A stretch of DNA of 64,000 nucleotides from Rhodocyclaceae bacterium (GTDB lineage Bacteria; Pseudomonadota; Gammaproteobacteria; Burkholderiales; Rhodocyclaceae): assembly GCA_013426785.1 (NCBI GenBank), contig JACDZI010000009.1, positions 1 to 64,000 on the forward strand. Reading direction: 5' to 3'. The translations under genes and the position numbers were made by a program. A model generated the notes under the pieces. The model saw only the letters and a program-made list of their open reading frames with translations. It ran no database searches and was not told the DNA's origin. Shown piece by piece: positions 37,369-50,180 of the stretch. How positions within the stretch are numbered: the stretch's first letter is position 1; every line of letters begins with the position of its first letter.

Positions 37369-38549
37369 CAGGCGTCCTGCGGCAGGTAGCGCACCGACAG
37401 CACGCCCTCGATCCTGACGATGGCGTCGACCACCTTCTTCGGTACCTTGCTGTCAACATCCACCAGCGTGTAGGCAATGTCCTTCTTGGACTTGTTCATC
37501 ATGTTGTGGATGTTGAGCTTGGCCTCGGCCATGGCGGTCGAAATCTGACCGAGCATGTTCGGCACGTTAGCGTTGGCGATGGCGATGCGAAAGGCCGATT
37601 CGCGCGGCATGACCACAGTCGGGAAATTGACCGAATTGACGATATTGCCGTCGAGCAGGTAGTCGCGTACCTGATCGGCGACCATGACCGCGCAGTTCTC
37701 CTCGGCTTCCCCGGTGGACGCACCCAGGTGCGGCAGGGCGATGACTTTCGGATGATTGTTAACGTGCGCGCTCGGAAAGTCGCAGACATAGGTCGACAAC
37801 TGCTTGCTGTCCAGCGCGGCCAGCACCGCGGCCTCGTCGGCGACGCCTTCGCGCGAGAAGTTGAGCAGCACGGCGCCGTGCTTCATCTGTGCCAGGCTGT
37901 CGGCATTGATCATCTTGCGCGTCGCATCGACCAGTGGCACATGCAGCGTCAAGAAGTGACTGCCCTTCAGCACCTCGGCCAGAGAGTTGGCCTTACGTAC
38001 CTGCGACGGCAGGCTCCAGGCCGCATCGACCGTGATTTCGGGATCGTAGCCGATCACGTTCATGCCGAGTTTGATCGCCGCATCGGCGACCAGGCAACCG
38101 ATTTTGCCAAGACCGATCACCCCGAGCGTGTGACCCGACAATTCGTAGCCGGCATAGGTCTTCTTGCCGCCTTCGACCTTTTTTTCCATCTCGGGATCAG
38201 CGGGGTCCAACGCGGCAACGAACTTCAGAGCGCCGCCGATGTTGCGGGCTGCCAGCAGCATGCCGGCCAGCACCAGTTCCTTCACGGCGTTGGCATTGGC
38301 CCCCGGCGCGTTGAACACCGGCACACCGCGTTCCGACATCGCCTTGACGGGGATGTTGTTGGTGCCGGAGCCGGCGCGGCCGATGGCCAGTACCGACTTA
38401 GCGATGTCGACGCTGTGCAGGTCGGCCGAGCGCAACAGGATGGCATCCGGCTGGGCCACTTCCTTGGCACAGGCGAAACGCTCGCCCATGCGCTTCAGGC
38501 CATTCTGCGAGACGTTGTTGAGGATCAGGACATTGAATTGGTCAGCCAT
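37368..38549 (-). CDS. serA: phosphoglycerate dehydrogenase
   Basis: The 393-residue D-isomer-specific 2-hydroxyacid dehydrogenase has GRAGSGTNNIPV, GVIGLGKIGCLVADAA (NAD-binding), LLNFSREGVADE and ALPHLGASTGEAEENC with the catalytic His, then a C-terminal ACT domain (about 320-393). It starts serine synthesis. The start MADQFNVLIL at 38549 was preferred over a longer one at 38573 that would overlap serC. The serC stop lies 5 bp upstream, giving serC-serA coupling. Confidence 0.92.
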   Translation of the reverse strand: MADQFNVLILNNVSQNGLKRMGERFACAKEVAQPDAILLRSADLHSVDIAKSVLAIGRAGSGTNNIPVKAMSERGVPVFNAPGANANAVKELVLAGMLLAARNIGGALKFVAALDPADPEMEKKVEGGKKTYAGYELSGHTLGVIGLGKIGCLVADAAIKLGMNVIGYDPEITVDAAWSLPSQVRKANSLAEVLKGSHFLTLHVPLVDATRKMINADSLAQMKHGAVLLNFSREGVADEAAVLAALDSKQLSTYVCDFPSAHVNNHPKVIALPHLGASTGEAEENCAVMVADQVRDYLLDGNIVNSVNFPTVVMPRESAFRIAIANANVPNMLGQISTAMAEAKLNIHNMMNKSKKDIAYTLVDVDSKVPKKVVDAIVRIEGVLSVRYLPQDA

Positions 38550-38553
38550 GGTC

Positions 38554-39636
38554 TCAACCCTTGCTCGCGGCAAATTCTTTCATGTACTCGACCAGCGCCT
38601 GCACGCCGGCAACCGGCATGGCGTTGTAGATCGAGGCGCGCATGCCGCCGACCGAGCGATGGCCTTTCAACTGCACCATGCCGCGCGCTTTGGCACCCTT
38701 GAGGAATTCCTCGTCGAGCGCGGCATCCTTCAGCGTGAAGGGTACGTTCATGCGCGAGCGGTCGGCCTTGGCCACCGGATTGCGATAGAAGTCGGTGGTT
38801 TCGAGATAGTCATAGATGAGGTTGGCCTTCTCGATGTTCTTCTGTTCCATCGCTGCTACGTCGCCGTTCTTCTTGAGCCACTGGAACACCAGCCCGGCAA
38901 TGTAGATCGCATAGGTGGGCGGGGTGTTGTACATCGACTCGGCATCGACATGGGTCTTGTAGTCGAGCATCGCGGGAGGGGTCGGCTGCGCTTTGCCGAC
39001 GAGGTCATCGCGGATGATGACGATGGTCAGGCCCGCCGGGCCGATGTTCTTTTGCGCGCCGCCGTAGATCAGGCCGAATTTGCTCACGTCCACGGACCGC
39101 GAGAGGATGTTCGAGGACATGTCGCAGACCAGCGGCACGTCACCGGTATCGGGAATCCAGTTGAACTCGACGCCACCGATGGTTTCGTTGGCGGTGTAAT
39201 GCACGTAGGCGGCATCCATGGTCAACTTCCAGTCGGCGAAGGCCGGGGCGTAGGTGAAACCCTTGTCTTCGGCGCTGGCGGCGACATTGACGTTGCAGAA
39301 GGTCTTGGCGGCCTTGATCGCCTTTTTCGCCCATTCGCCGGTATGCACGTAGTCGGCCACGGCCTTGCCGCGCAGCAGGTTGATCGGGATCATCTCGAAT
39401 TGCAGCGAGGCTCCGCCCTGCAGGAACAGCACCTTGTAGTTGGCGGGAATGCCCATCAGTTCGCGTAGGTCGGCTTCGGCCTGGGCGGCGATGACCATGA
39501 ATTCCTTGCCACGGTGGCTCATTTCCATCACCGAGGAACCGCTGCCATGCCAGTCGAGCATCTCGTCGGCCGCCTGTTGCAGGACTTCTTCGGGCAGCGC
39601 GGCGGGTCCGGCGCTGAAATTGAATACACGTGCCAT
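38554..39636 (-). CDS. serC: phosphoserine aminotransferase
   Basis: The 360-residue PLP enzyme makes phosphoserine for serine and pyridoxine synthesis. It starts [19 protein letters not shown], and has SHRGKEF, the PLP-lysine segment [18 protein letters not shown] and C-terminal [17 protein letters not shown]. Length is standard. It lies 6 bp after gyrA, the conserved gyrA-serC link of betaproteobacteria. Confidence 0.95.
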   Translation of the reverse strand: MARVFNFSAGPAALPEEVLQQAADEMLDWHGSGSSVMEMSHRGKEFMVIAAQAEADLRELMGIPANYKVLFLQGGASLQFEMIPINLLRGKAVADYVHTGEWAKKAIKAAKTFCNVNVAASAEDKGFTYAPAFADWKLTMDAAYVHYTANETIGGVEFNWIPDTGDVPLVCDMSSNILSRSVDVSKFGLIYGGAQKNIGPAGLTIVIIRDDLVGKAQPTPPAMLDYKTHVDAESMYNTPPTYAIYIAGLVFQWLKKNGDVAAMEQKNIEKANLIYDYLETTDFYRNPVAKADRSRMNVPFTLKDAALDEEFLKGAKARGMVQLKGHRSVGGMRASIYNAMPVAGVQALVEYMKEFAASKG

Positions 39637-39642
39637 TTGGTG

Positions 39643-42186
<2,544 letters not shown>

Positions 42187-42546
42187 GGCATTCTCCCTCC
42201 CACGGAAGGAAGGGACTCTTCAAAAGCGCACCATTCTAACATGAGCAAGGCATTTAACCTTACCTGTTTCATGAATGCGATAATTATATAACCATATGTT
42301 TTGTATATACTATTCTTGCTATTTGACAACTTTTGAAACCAGCACACAGAAAGGGGCGAATCGGTGTGGATCGTCGGAAAGCAAACGATAAACTGCTTAT
42401 CTTTTCCATTTGACCATTGCCGTACTTGATAAAGGTATGGCAGAATGCAGGCTGTTAGTAAGGTAAGCCATGAAGTTCTCGGCTTTTCTTCTTCAATCCG
42501 AACTGACGAATTCATCAACTACAACTCTTCATCCGAGGGAACAAAC
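42187..42546. other. gyrA / ompA-like divergent intergenic region
   Basis: This 360-bp region is AT-rich. TATAAT is present on the minus strand (42283-42288) and TTGACA on the plus strand (42323-42328), but no consensus-spaced partner is obvious for either. It must carry promoters for gyrA and the OmpA-like gene. I see no gene here; open frames are short and unconvincing. Confidence 0.4.
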
Positions 42547-43206
42547 ATGATCAAGCTTGTCTCCAAAAATGTTCTGCTGGCTGCCACGCTGGCAACTATC
42601 GGTGCCGCTGCCCAAGCCCAAACCCCGGGTGTGGACATGAAAGGCACTGTTGGCTATGTCATCGATCAGCGCGGCTATGTTGCCAAGAGCGGTGCTGGCC
42701 TCTGCTGGCGTACCGGTTACTGGACACCTGCCATGGCTATCGCCGAGTGCGATCCTGACTTGGTTGCAAAAATAGTAGGTACTGACAAGGCTGTTGCTCC
42801 TGCGGTGGGTCCGAAGCCTGCTGCCAAGAAGGTGACGCTGGCTGCTGATGCCCTGTTCGACTTCAACATGGCTACCCTGCGCCCCGAAGGCATTGCCAAG
42901 CTGGACAAGGTCGTTGCCGACCTCAAGAACATCAAGCTGGAAGTCATCATCACCGTCGGCCATGCTGACCGCCTGGGCAAGGATGCCTACAACCAGCAAC
43001 TGTCCGAGCGCCGTGCCGCTGCCGTCAAGTCCTATCTGGTCGGCAAGGGTGTCGAAGCCAATCGCGTCTATGCCGAAGGCAAGGGCGAAAAGCAGCCCGT
43101 CACTGCTGGCAAGTGCGGCAAGAGCGAGACCAAGACCAAGCAGCTGATCGAGTGCCTGCAACCGGATCGTCGCGTCGAGATCGAAGTCATCGGTACGCAG
43201 ATGTAA
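42547..43206 (+). CDS. OmpA family outer-membrane protein, short form
   Basis: The 219-residue precursor has a signal peptide ([18 protein letters not shown]), a short region with [15 protein letters not shown] and a C-terminal OmpA/MotB peptidoglycan-binding domain (about 95-215: [45 protein letters not shown]). It lacks an N-terminal beta-barrel. The start at 42547 follows GAGGGA about 9 bp upstream. A rho-independent terminator follows. Its position between gyrA and ubiG recurs in betaproteobacteria. Confidence 0.9.
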   Translation: MIKLVSKNVLLAATLATIGAAAQAQTPGVDMKGTVGYVIDQRGYVAKSGAGLCWRTGYWTPAMAIAECDPDLVAKIVGTDKAVAPAVGPKPAAKKVTLAADALFDFNMATLRPEGIAKLDKVVADLKNIKLEVIITVGHADRLGKDAYNQQLSERRAAAVKSYLVGKGVEANRVYAEGKGEKQPVTAGKCGKSETKTKQLIECLQPDRRVEIEVIGTQM

Positions 43207-43230
43207 CTTCCAGCCCTACCTGCTTCACGG

Positions 43231-43260
43231 AAAGCCCTGCCCCGCAGGGCTTTTCCTTTT
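43231..43260 (+). terminator. rho-independent terminator after the OmpA-like gene
   Basis: An AGCCCTGC / GCAGGGCT stem with a two-base loop is followed by TTTTCCTTTT. It lies 25 bp after the stop. Confidence 0.85.
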
Positions 43261-43274
43261 TCGGACCTGACAAC

Positions 43275-43982
43275 ATGAATACAGCTGCCAATTTCGATCC
43301 GCAAGAACTCGCAAAATTCGGCGAACTGGCTCATCGCTGGTGGGACCCGAAATCAGAATTCAAGCCCCTGCATGATATCAACCCGTTACGACTCGGCTGG
43401 ATAGACCGCGCCGTCGGCCTGGCAGGCAAGCGTGTCCTCGATGTCGGCTGCGGCGGCGGACTCCTGACCGAGGGCATGGCTGCCTGCGGTGCCCAGGTCA
43501 CAGGCATCGACCTCTCGGAAAAACCGCTGGGTGTGGCCAAGCTCCACCTGCTGGAAAGTGGGCACAGTGTCGATTACCGTCTGGTTGCGGCCGAAACCCT
43601 AGCTGCAGAAGCGTCTGCGAGCTTCGATGTGGTCACCTGCCTCGAAATGCTGGAGCATGTTCCCGATCCGTCCTCGACCGTCAAGGCTTGTTCGCGTCTC
43701 GTCAAACCCGGCGGTCAGGTGTTCTTCTCGACCATCAATCGCAATCCCAAGTCCTACCTGTTCGCCGTCATCGGTGCCGAGTATCTGCTCAACATGCTGC
43801 CCAAGGGTACCCACGATTACGCCAAATTCCTGCGGCCGGCCGAACTGGTGCGCTTCGCCCGTGAAGCGGAACTGGAAGCAGCCGAAATTATCGGCATGCG
43901 CTACAACCCTCTGACAAGGACCTACAGCCTTGGGCAGGACACCCGCGTGAATTATCTGGTTCGCTGCCTGAAACCGGCTTGA
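43275..43982 (+). CDS. ubiG: ubiquinone biosynthesis O-methyltransferase
   Basis: The 235-residue AdoMet-dependent enzyme performs both O-methylations in ubiquinone synthesis. It has [19 protein letters not shown] at the N-terminus, motif [31 protein letters not shown] and [19 protein letters not shown], all typical of UbiG. The start [10 protein letters not shown] at 43275 is preferred; a longer frame runs back into the OmpA-like gene. It converges on the lipoprotein gene with no gap. Confidence 0.94.
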   Translation: MNTAANFDPQELAKFGELAHRWWDPKSEFKPLHDINPLRLGWIDRAVGLAGKRVLDVGCGGGLLTEGMAACGAQVTGIDLSEKPLGVAKLHLLESGHSVDYRLVAAETLAAEASASFDVVTCLEMLEHVPDPSSTVKACSRLVKPGGQVFFSTINRNPKSYLFAVIGAEYLLNMLPKGTHDYAKFLRPAELVRFAREAELEAAEIIGMRYNPLTRTYSLGQDTRVNYLVRCLKPA

Positions 43983-46094
43983 TCAGTGCACTGCAGCCGC
44001 CTCACGGCGACGATGGCTGCGCCAGGCAGGTAGCCCCAACACCACTAGGGCGCCCGTCAGAAACAACAGCGGCCAAACGACCGGACGGTTCCAGCGGTCA
44101 CGCAATTCCTGTCGGAGGGGGGCGTCCACCCGCTGGTACTTGAGAGTGTTGTTGCCGACCTTGGTCGGCTTGCGATTCAACAGCCAGGCATGGCGCAGGC
44201 TGTAATCCTTGGGATGAAATCCCCACACCCAGGGCGTATCGATCTGCAGGATGCTCAACATGCGGTCGATCAGCAACTGCCGCTGCGGACCATTTTCCAT
44301 CGTCCGCATCCGCTCGAACAGGCGGTCATATTCCGGATTGGCATAGTTGGCGGCGTTTTCCCCATGATGCTTCACTTTCCCTTGCGGCCCATACAGCAGG
44401 AACAGGAAGTTTTCAGGGTCCGGGTAGTCAGCGTTCCAGCCAAAGTAGAACAGTTGCACCGCACCCTTGCGAACCTTATCCTGGAAACGGTTGTAATCGG
44501 TGCTGCGCACGACCAGTTGCATGTCGATCTTCTGGAACTGCTTGTTGAGCCAGTCGATACGGGTTTTCGCGCCGACGCCCGTCGCGGTGGTATCGAGATT
44601 GATCACCAGCGGTTCGCCGGTTTTGGCATTGCGCCCACCGGGCCAACCTGCCTCTGTCAGCAGGCGCTTCGCCACGGCGATGTCCTTGCGTTTCAGATTG
44701 CCATCGCCCCAGTCATAGATGACGGGATTGATCCCCTCGCGTCCGGCTCGATGACCAAAGATACCCGGTGGCAACGGCCCCTGGGCCGCGATCCCACGCC
44801 CGTTCTGGAATATCGAAATGAATTCCTCCTGATCGATGGCGATGGCGATGGCCTGACGCAGTTTTCGTGCGGACTCGCCGTTGCCGCCGATTAGGCTGTC
44901 GAGCATGTTGAAGCCCATGTAAAGACTAGAGGTAGACACCGAAGTAGATAAGCGGATGCCTTGCGCCGTCATTTCCGGCGTCAAGGACACATCACCGCCA
45001 CCGCTAACCTGCACGGCCTGATCGAAGGAGTCGGAGGCAATGCCAGAAGCGTCGTAGTAGCCTTGCAGAAACTTGTTCCAATAGGGAATCTGTTCCTTCT
45101 CGCGCGTGAAAACTACCTTGTCGATGAAAGGCAGCGGCTTGCCACAGTCGTCGAGCAGGCCGGTCGCCGGGTCCCCGGGCTCACCGTCGCAGGGATAGAT
45201 CTCACTGCGAAAATTCGGGTTACGCTCAAGCGTCATCCGTGCATTCGGATTATTTTCGGTAAGCATGTAGGGCCCAGTGCCGACCGGGTACCAGTCCAGC
45301 GTCAGGTTTTTCTCCGCCATGCCCGGCTGACTGTGGAATCGGTCTGCCTCCCACGGCATCGGCGCAAAAAATGGCATGGTCAACCAGTAGAGGAACTGCG
45401 GATACTTACCTTTGATGCGAATGCGGTAACGATAACAGTCGAGCACCTCAACTCCGGTGAGTTCCGCTTCGCGCAAATCGAGCCAGTTGTCCTGCCGTCC
45501 TGGCGGAGCCGACTTTTTCAACGCGCCCGCCAACTCGTTGAGTCCGACGATGTATTCGGCCATCAGGCCGAGGATCGGCGAATGCAGGCGTGGGTGCGCC
45601 AGGCGCTTGATCGCATAGACGTAGTCCTCGGCTACCAGTTCGCGCGTACCGCGATTGGGAAAATCGGTCAGGGAAAAAAAATTGGCGATGTCGGCCGGCT
45701 GTTCAACGAAGGCCGGATGCGGTTGGTAGCGGATACCCGGTTTGATCTGGACGATGTAATCGGTAAAGGCAATCCGTGATGCATCGGCCGAAGCCAGCAA
45801 AGGGTTCCTGCTGGCATCCAGATACGCCGGTTGGGGTACGACAGTGGCGGTGGCGGGAATCAGTTCGTACGGGCGGCGCAGGTAGTGATATTGAAGCGGT
45901 GGTTCGTAAATCTGCGCCGTGAAGGTGATTTCATCCTCGCTGTAGGACTGCACCGGATCAAGGTGCTTGGGGCGATCGGTAAAGGCCGTGTAAAGGATGT
46001 TGCGCCCCCGATCCGCAGCCGGATAGGGATCGTTCCAGGCTGAGCCGCAGCCTGACAGGAACAGGATCAGCAGAAAGGGCAAAAGGCGCGGCAT
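43983..46094 (-). CDS. ABC-type peptide-binding lipoprotein (SBP_bac_5)
   Basis: The 703-residue protein has a lipobox (LFLSGCGS) near residue 16 and the SBP_bac_5 extracytoplasmic binding fold (KHLDPVQSYSEDE, DWYPVGTGPYMLTENNP, LRQAIAIAIDQEEF, GWNADYPDPENFLFLLYGPQG). It ends with a membrane helix (WPLLFLTGALVVLGLPAW), unusual for this family. No permease or ATPase genes are adjacent, so its transporter is elsewhere or it acts alone. A diverged repeat copy reads KKSAPPGRQ. Confidence 0.85.
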   Translation of the reverse strand: MPRLLPFLLILFLSGCGSAWNDPYPAADRGRNILYTAFTDRPKHLDPVQSYSEDEITFTAQIYEPPLQYHYLRRPYELIPATATVVPQPAYLDASRNPLLASADASRIAFTDYIVQIKPGIRYQPHPAFVEQPADIANFFSLTDFPNRGTRELVAEDYVYAIKRLAHPRLHSPILGLMAEYIVGLNELAGALKKSAPPGRQDNWLDLREAELTGVEVLDCYRYRIRIKGKYPQFLYWLTMPFFAPMPWEADRFHSQPGMAEKNLTLDWYPVGTGPYMLTENNPNARMTLERNPNFRSEIYPCDGEPGDPATGLLDDCGKPLPFIDKVVFTREKEQIPYWNKFLQGYYDASGIASDSFDQAVQVSGGGDVSLTPEMTAQGIRLSTSVSTSSLYMGFNMLDSLIGGNGESARKLRQAIAIAIDQEEFISIFQNGRGIAAQGPLPPGIFGHRAGREGINPVIYDWGDGNLKRKDIAVAKRLLTEAGWPGGRNAKTGEPLVINLDTTATGVGAKTRIDWLNKQFQKIDMQLVVRSTDYNRFQDKVRKGAVQLFYFGWNADYPDPENFLFLLYGPQGKVKHHGENAANYANPEYDRLFERMRTMENGPQRQLLIDRMLSILQIDTPWVWGFHPKDYSLRHAWLLNRKPTKVGNNTLKYQRVDAPLRQELRDRWNRPVVWPLLFLTGALVVLGLPAWRSHRRREAAAVH
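45494..45517 (+). repeat. dispersed 24-bp repeat, copy 20 (intragenic, diverged)
   Basis: It lies in the lipoprotein gene with about four mismatches in the middle (TGGCGGAGCC). The frame gives KKSAPPGRQ. Confidence 0.6.
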
Positions 46095-46163
46095 GGGCGA
46101 AGTGTAAAGGAATCGCGGCTATAATCCGCACCACTTATCGGTAGTAATTTTGGAGGAATCAAC

Positions 46164-46964
46164 ATGGGCTTTCTCGCCGGCAAACGCATCCTGATCACCG
46201 GCCTTTTGTCCAACCGGTCGATTGCCTATGGCATTGCCAAGGCATGCCACCGCGAAGGCGCACAACTCGCTTTCACCTACCAGAACGAACGTTTCCTTGA
46301 GCGCATCAACAAGTTCGCCGCCGAATTCGGCAACGAACTGGTCTTCCAGCTTGATGTCGGCAACGATGTCCAGATCGACGCCGTGTTCTCCGGGCTGGCG
46401 CAGCACTGGGAAGGTCTCGACGGCATCGTGCATTCGATCGCCTTCGCCCCCAACGAAGCCATCGAGGGTGATTTCCTCGATGGCATCAACCGCGATGCCT
46501 TCCGCATCGCCCACGAAATTTCCTCCTACAGTTTTCCCGCCCTGGCCAAGGCCGCCCGTCCTTTGCTGCTGAAGGGCAATAATCCCTCGCTGGTATGCCT
46601 GACCTACCTGGGTGCCGAGCGCACCATGCCCAACTACAACACGATGGGCTTGGCCAAAGCCAGCCTCGAAGCGGCCACCCGGTATCTCGCTTTCTGTCTC
46701 GGCCCGCAAGGCATGCGTGCCAACGCCATTTCAGCGGGACCGATCAAGACGCTGGCCGCTTCAGGCATCGGCAACTTCGGCAAGCTGCTGGCTTACAACG
46801 CCCATCATGCGCCCCTCCGCCGCAACGTCACGATCGAGGAAGTCGGCAATGCCACGGCTTTCCTCCTGTCGGACCTTGCCAGCGGCATCACCGGCGAAGT
46901 GCTCTATGTGGATGGCGGCACACACACCACCGCAATGGGCAACGCCGACCCGTTGCCCGCATAA
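46164..46964 (+). CDS. fabI: enoyl-[acyl-carrier-protein] reductase (NADH)
   Basis: The 266-residue enzyme catalyses the last reduction of fatty-acid elongation. It starts [20 protein letters not shown], with the FabI-type Tyr-x6-Lys site in [17 protein letters not shown] and the [10 protein letters not shown] segment. A GGAGG ribosome-binding site lies 6-8 bp upstream. It converges on ppiD across a gap filled by one repeat copy. Confidence 0.95.
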   Translation: MGFLAGKRILITGLLSNRSIAYGIAKACHREGAQLAFTYQNERFLERINKFAAEFGNELVFQLDVGNDVQIDAVFSGLAQHWEGLDGIVHSIAFAPNEAIEGDFLDGINRDAFRIAHEISSYSFPALAKAARPLLLKGNNPSLVCLTYLGAERTMPNYNTMGLAKASLEAATRYLAFCLGPQGMRANAISAGPIKTLAASGIGNFGKLLAYNAHHAPLRRNVTIEEVGNATAFLLSDLASGITGEVLYVDGGTHTTAMGNADPLPA

Positions 46965-46975
46965 AGGCTCCGCGT

Positions 46976-46999
46976 GCCGTCCTGCCAGCGCCGACTTTT
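46976..46999 (+). repeat. dispersed 24-bp repeat, copy 21 (intergenic, after a stop)
   Basis: It starts 2 bp after the ppiD stop (read on the minus strand), and fills most of the gap between convergent fabI and ppiD. One base differs from consensus (CCTGCC). Confidence 0.94.
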
Positions 47000-47001
47000 T
47001 G

Positions 47002-48900
47002 CTACTTGCGTTCAAGCAGGGCGGTATTGATGGTCACTGGATAACGCTGGCGAAGGGTTGTCATCCAGGCTGATACCTCCTGCTGGGAGACGATTTGGCC
47101 GTATTGCTGGCGCAATACCTGTTCCAATCCTGCCACCTCGCCCGTTGCGGTTCCAGCATAGGGCTTGACCTGTTCGATCCGATACAGCACGTAGCCGACC
47201 GGGACGTTCAGTCCTGCATAGGCAGGCAAAGTATTAATAGCGGTGCCAAAGATCGCCTGCCGAGCTTGGGCAGGAATCTGGCTCGCCTGAATACGACTGA
47301 TCGGACGACCCAGGCTCCAAACCAGATCGGTCATTTCGCCTTTTTGCAGTTGGGCGAGTTTGTCCTTGCCGCTCGCGGCTGCTTTGGCAACCGCAGCTTC
47401 GCGCACCAGAACTTTCTCGATCAGGCCGGACACGGTTTCGAGCGGTTCGGTGGCAGCAGCACGATGGTCAATGACGCGTGCCGCGACCAGCGTATTGCCG
47501 CCGACATCAATGGCTTCGGTGTTGCGCTTGTTCTTGATGGCATCTTCGGAGAAGAGCGCCTTCATCAACTTGGGATGATCAAACGGTGGCATGACCTTCC
47601 CGCTCTGGGCAAGCCAGTCGGACTCCTTGATACTCAGCCCATATTTTTCTGCAACCGGTTGCAGACTGTCGGACTGCTCATAGACGGTGTTGCCGAACCC
47701 CTCAACCGCTTCGGCATGCTGCTTGGTTGCTAGCTCGCGCTTCATTTCGGCAATGATTTCGGCGCGGACTTCCTCCAAAGGACGCGTACGCTCGGCACGT
47801 ACCCCCGTAAGCTTGATCAGATGGAAGCCAAAGTCAGAACGCACCACACTTGAAATCTGGTTTTCCGTCAGACCGAATACCGCTTCCTCGAAGGGCTTGA
47901 CCATCATGCCACGACTGAAGAATCCCAGATCGCCCCCCTTCTCCGCCGAACCCGGATCCTGCGAATACTGCTTGGCCAGCTTTGCAAAATCGGCACCGGA
48001 CCCCTTAATCTGGACCAGGATCTGCTCCGCCTTCTCTTTGGCAACCTTGACCTCGGCTTCAGTTGCCTGCGCATCGACACGGATCAGTACATGACTGGCG
48101 CGACGCTGTTCCGGTTGCTTGTACTTGGCTTCGTTCGACTGATAAAACACTTTCACCGCAGCATCGTCGATTATGGCATCGCTGGCAAACTTGTCCTGAT
48201 TCAGCGTCACATAGGCTACCCGGACCTGCTCGGGTTTCACGAATTTTGCGCGGTTCTCCTCGTAGTAACGCTTCACTGCCGCCGCATCAGGCTTGCTGTC
48301 AGTCGCAAACTGCTCTGCACGCAATACTGCCTCACTGACCACCAGTTCTTCGAACTGGGCTGACAGCCAGCGCTCTGTCGGCAATTTCCCGGTCACGGTG
48401 GCATTGCCAGCCGCCATCATGGCCTGTTGGATCAGCATGTCCTGCTTGACGCGGGACTCGAACATTTCGATGCTCATACCTTGCGCCGCTACCAGGCTCT
48501 GGTAGCGTTCGCGCGAGAATTTGCCGTTTTCCAGCAGGCTGGGCACGGAAGTAATGAAACTGGCCAGGCTCTCGTCGCTCACTCGCAATTTGGCCTCATG
48601 GGCATAAACCGCCAGCAGACGCTGGTTGATCATATCCTGCAAGACCTGCTGCCGCAGTGCGTCACTATCCAGCAACTGATGATCAGCGCGCGCACCCAAT
48701 TGCGTACGCAGGCGTTCCTGCTGTTCGCGCAAGGATTGTTGAAATTCCTGTAGTTCAATCGACGAACCACCCACTTTCGCGACACCGCCCGCGCCACCCG
48801 TTCGCACATAGGAATCCACACCCCACAGTGCGAAGGGCAGTACCAGCAAGGCCAGCACAATTTGGATGAATTTCTTGTTGTTGCGAACGAGATCGAACAT
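47002..48900 (-). CDS. ppiD: periplasmic folding chaperone PpiD (SurA-N / parvulin)
   Basis: The 632-residue protein has an N-terminal membrane anchor (FIQIVLALLVLPFALWGVDSY), a SurA-like N-terminal chaperone domain and a parvulin peptidyl-prolyl isomerase domain (RASHVLIRVDAQAT, KQYSQDPGSAEKGGDLGFFSRG, VRSDFGFHLIKLTG). It helps outer-membrane proteins fold as they leave the translocon. It follows the lon-tRNA-Val region in the usual order, now interrupted by the integrative element. Confidence 0.93.
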   Translation of the reverse strand: MFDLVRNNKKFIQIVLALLVLPFALWGVDSYVRTGGAGGVAKVGGSSIELQEFQQSLREQQERLRTQLGARADHQLLDSDALRQQVLQDMINQRLLAVYAHEAKLRVSDESLASFITSVPSLLENGKFSRERYQSLVAAQGMSIEMFESRVKQDMLIQQAMMAAGNATVTGKLPTERWLSAQFEELVVSEAVLRAEQFATDSKPDAAAVKRYYEENRAKFVKPEQVRVAYVTLNQDKFASDAIIDDAAVKVFYQSNEAKYKQPEQRRASHVLIRVDAQATEAEVKVAKEKAEQILVQIKGSGADFAKLAKQYSQDPGSAEKGGDLGFFSRGMMVKPFEEAVFGLTENQISSVVRSDFGFHLIKLTGVRAERTRPLEEVRAEIIAEMKRELATKQHAEAVEGFGNTVYEQSDSLQPVAEKYGLSIKESDWLAQSGKVMPPFDHPKLMKALFSEDAIKNKRNTEAIDVGGNTLVAARVIDHRAAATEPLETVSGLIEKVLVREAAVAKAAASGKDKLAQLQKGEMTDLVWSLGRPISRIQASQIPAQARQAIFGTAINTLPAYAGLNVPVGYVLYRIEQVKPYAGTATGEVAGLEQVLRQQYGQIVSQQEVSAWMTTLRQRYPVTINTALLERK

Positions 48901-48966
48901 GGCGGGCCTTCAATGAAAAATGCGAACTCCAGTTCGCCTTTTTCGGTTTATCTGAACAACGCTAAA

Positions 48967-49015
48967 TGGTACGAGATGACGGGCTCGAACCGCCGACATC
49001 CTCCTTGTAAGGGAG
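48967..49015 (-). repeat. attachment-site repeat, left end of the integrative element
   Basis: This 49-bp segment is identical to bases 52878-52926, the 3' part of tRNA-Val(TAC) from the CCA end through the anticodon loop. Right after it the sequence diverges from the tRNA. It is the left end of the direct repeat that brackets the element. Confidence 0.95.
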
Positions 49016-49075
49016 AAATTGACCTCCTAGCGAATCCTTGCGCCATCAGGGTTTTCGTATAAAATAAACCGCGAC

Positions 49076-49092
49076 GGGGACAAAACGGGGAC
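49076..49092 (+). repeat. integrase arm-type repeat, left copy
   Basis: GGGGACAAAACGGGGAC is found here, 16 bp before the integrase ATG, and again twice near the right end (52735, 52780). The arrangement is typical of arm-type integrase binding sites. Confidence 0.8.
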
Positions 49093-49107
49093 ATTGAGGG
49101 GTCAAAA

Positions 49108-50172
49108 ATGGCGACGATTGAACTGCGAAACTCGGGGCGTTGGCAGGCGAAAATTCGCCGGCGTGGCGTGATTATAAGCGAGACTTTCGGTACAAAATCC
49201 GATGCTGATGCCTGGGCACGAAAAACCGAAAGCGAGATCGAGCGCGGCCTTTGGCGTGACTCGACCGAAGCGGAATCGACCACCTTGCGTGAGGCCCTGG
49301 ATCGCTACCAGAGGGAAAAGACCACGACGAAAAAGAGCGCCGAGAAAGAAAAGTATTTTGTCTCGCAGCTTGCCGAGGAATCGATTGCGAGGAAGTCGCT
49401 CGCCAGCATCCGCGGTGCTGACATCGCCGCGCTTCGCGACGACTGGCTAAAAGCCGTTTCGCCGTCCACTGTCGTGCGCCGCCTGGTGGTGCTGTCGCAT
49501 GTTTTCACCGTCGCCGCAAAGGAATGGGGCATGGAGTCGCTACAGAATCCAGTCTCGAAGATCCAGCGGCCCAAAGTCGACGATGCCCGCGAGCGGCGGG
49601 TATCGGACGTGGAAATCGAAGCGATCTGCGCTGCCTCGCGATCTGAGCATCTGCCAGCGCTGGTCCGGCTTGCGGTGTCGACGGCAATGCGGCGCGGAGA
49701 GATCGTCGGGCTACGCTTGGAAAATGTCGATCTTGGCCGGCGCGTCGCTCATCTTGCCGACACAAAAAACGGCGCTGCGCGGGACGTTCCCCTCTCCGTC
49801 GCCGCCGTTGCGGTGCTGACGGGCCTGCAGGGAGCGGGCAAGATCAAGCGCAAGGCCGGTCCAGTATTTTGGTTGCCGGGTGATGACGGCCCCCGGCAGA
49901 TGACGGAAAACGCGGTTACGCTGGCGTTTCAGCGAGCTGTGGATCGAGCGCGGAAAGCGTACGAAAAAGAGTGCAAGAAAGCGGAGACCGAACCCGATCC
50001 TGCACACTTAGTCGATCTTCGGTATCACGATCTTCGGCATGAGGCGACTTCCCGACTGGCGGAAAAGCTGCAGATGCACGAGTTGATGAAGGTCATCGGG
50101 CATAAGTCGCCGAGGATGCTTGCGCGGTACTACCATCCCAGGGCGGAGGATCTGGCACGGAAGCTGGGCTAG
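49108..50172 (+). CDS. tyrosine-type site-specific integrase
   Basis: The 354-residue recombinase has an N-terminal AP2-like/arm-binding domain (MATIELRNSGRWQAKIRRRG), a core-binding helical domain (about 60-165) and the catalytic domain with Arg in STAMRRGEIVGLRLENVD, Lys in DTKNGAARDVPL, HDLRHEATSRL and IGHKSPRMLARYYH (nucleophile Tyr in YYH). It lies 92 bp from the left attachment repeat, and probably integrates at tRNA-Val. Confidence 0.93.
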   Translation: MATIELRNSGRWQAKIRRRGVIISETFGTKSDADAWARKTESEIERGLWRDSTEAESTTLREALDRYQREKTTTKKSAEKEKYFVSQLAEESIARKSLASIRGADIAALRDDWLKAVSPSTVVRRLVVLSHVFTVAAKEWGMESLQNPVSKIQRPKVDDARERRVSDVEIEAICAASRSEHLPALVRLAVSTAMRRGEIVGLRLENVDLGRRVAHLADTKNGAARDVPLSVAAVAVLTGLQGAGKIKRKAGPVFWLPGDDGPRQMTENAVTLAFQRAVDRARKAYEKECKKAETEPDPAHLVDLRYHDLRHEATSRLAEKLQMHELMKVIGHKSPRMLARYYHPRAEDLARKLG

Positions 50173-50180
50173 AATTTGCT

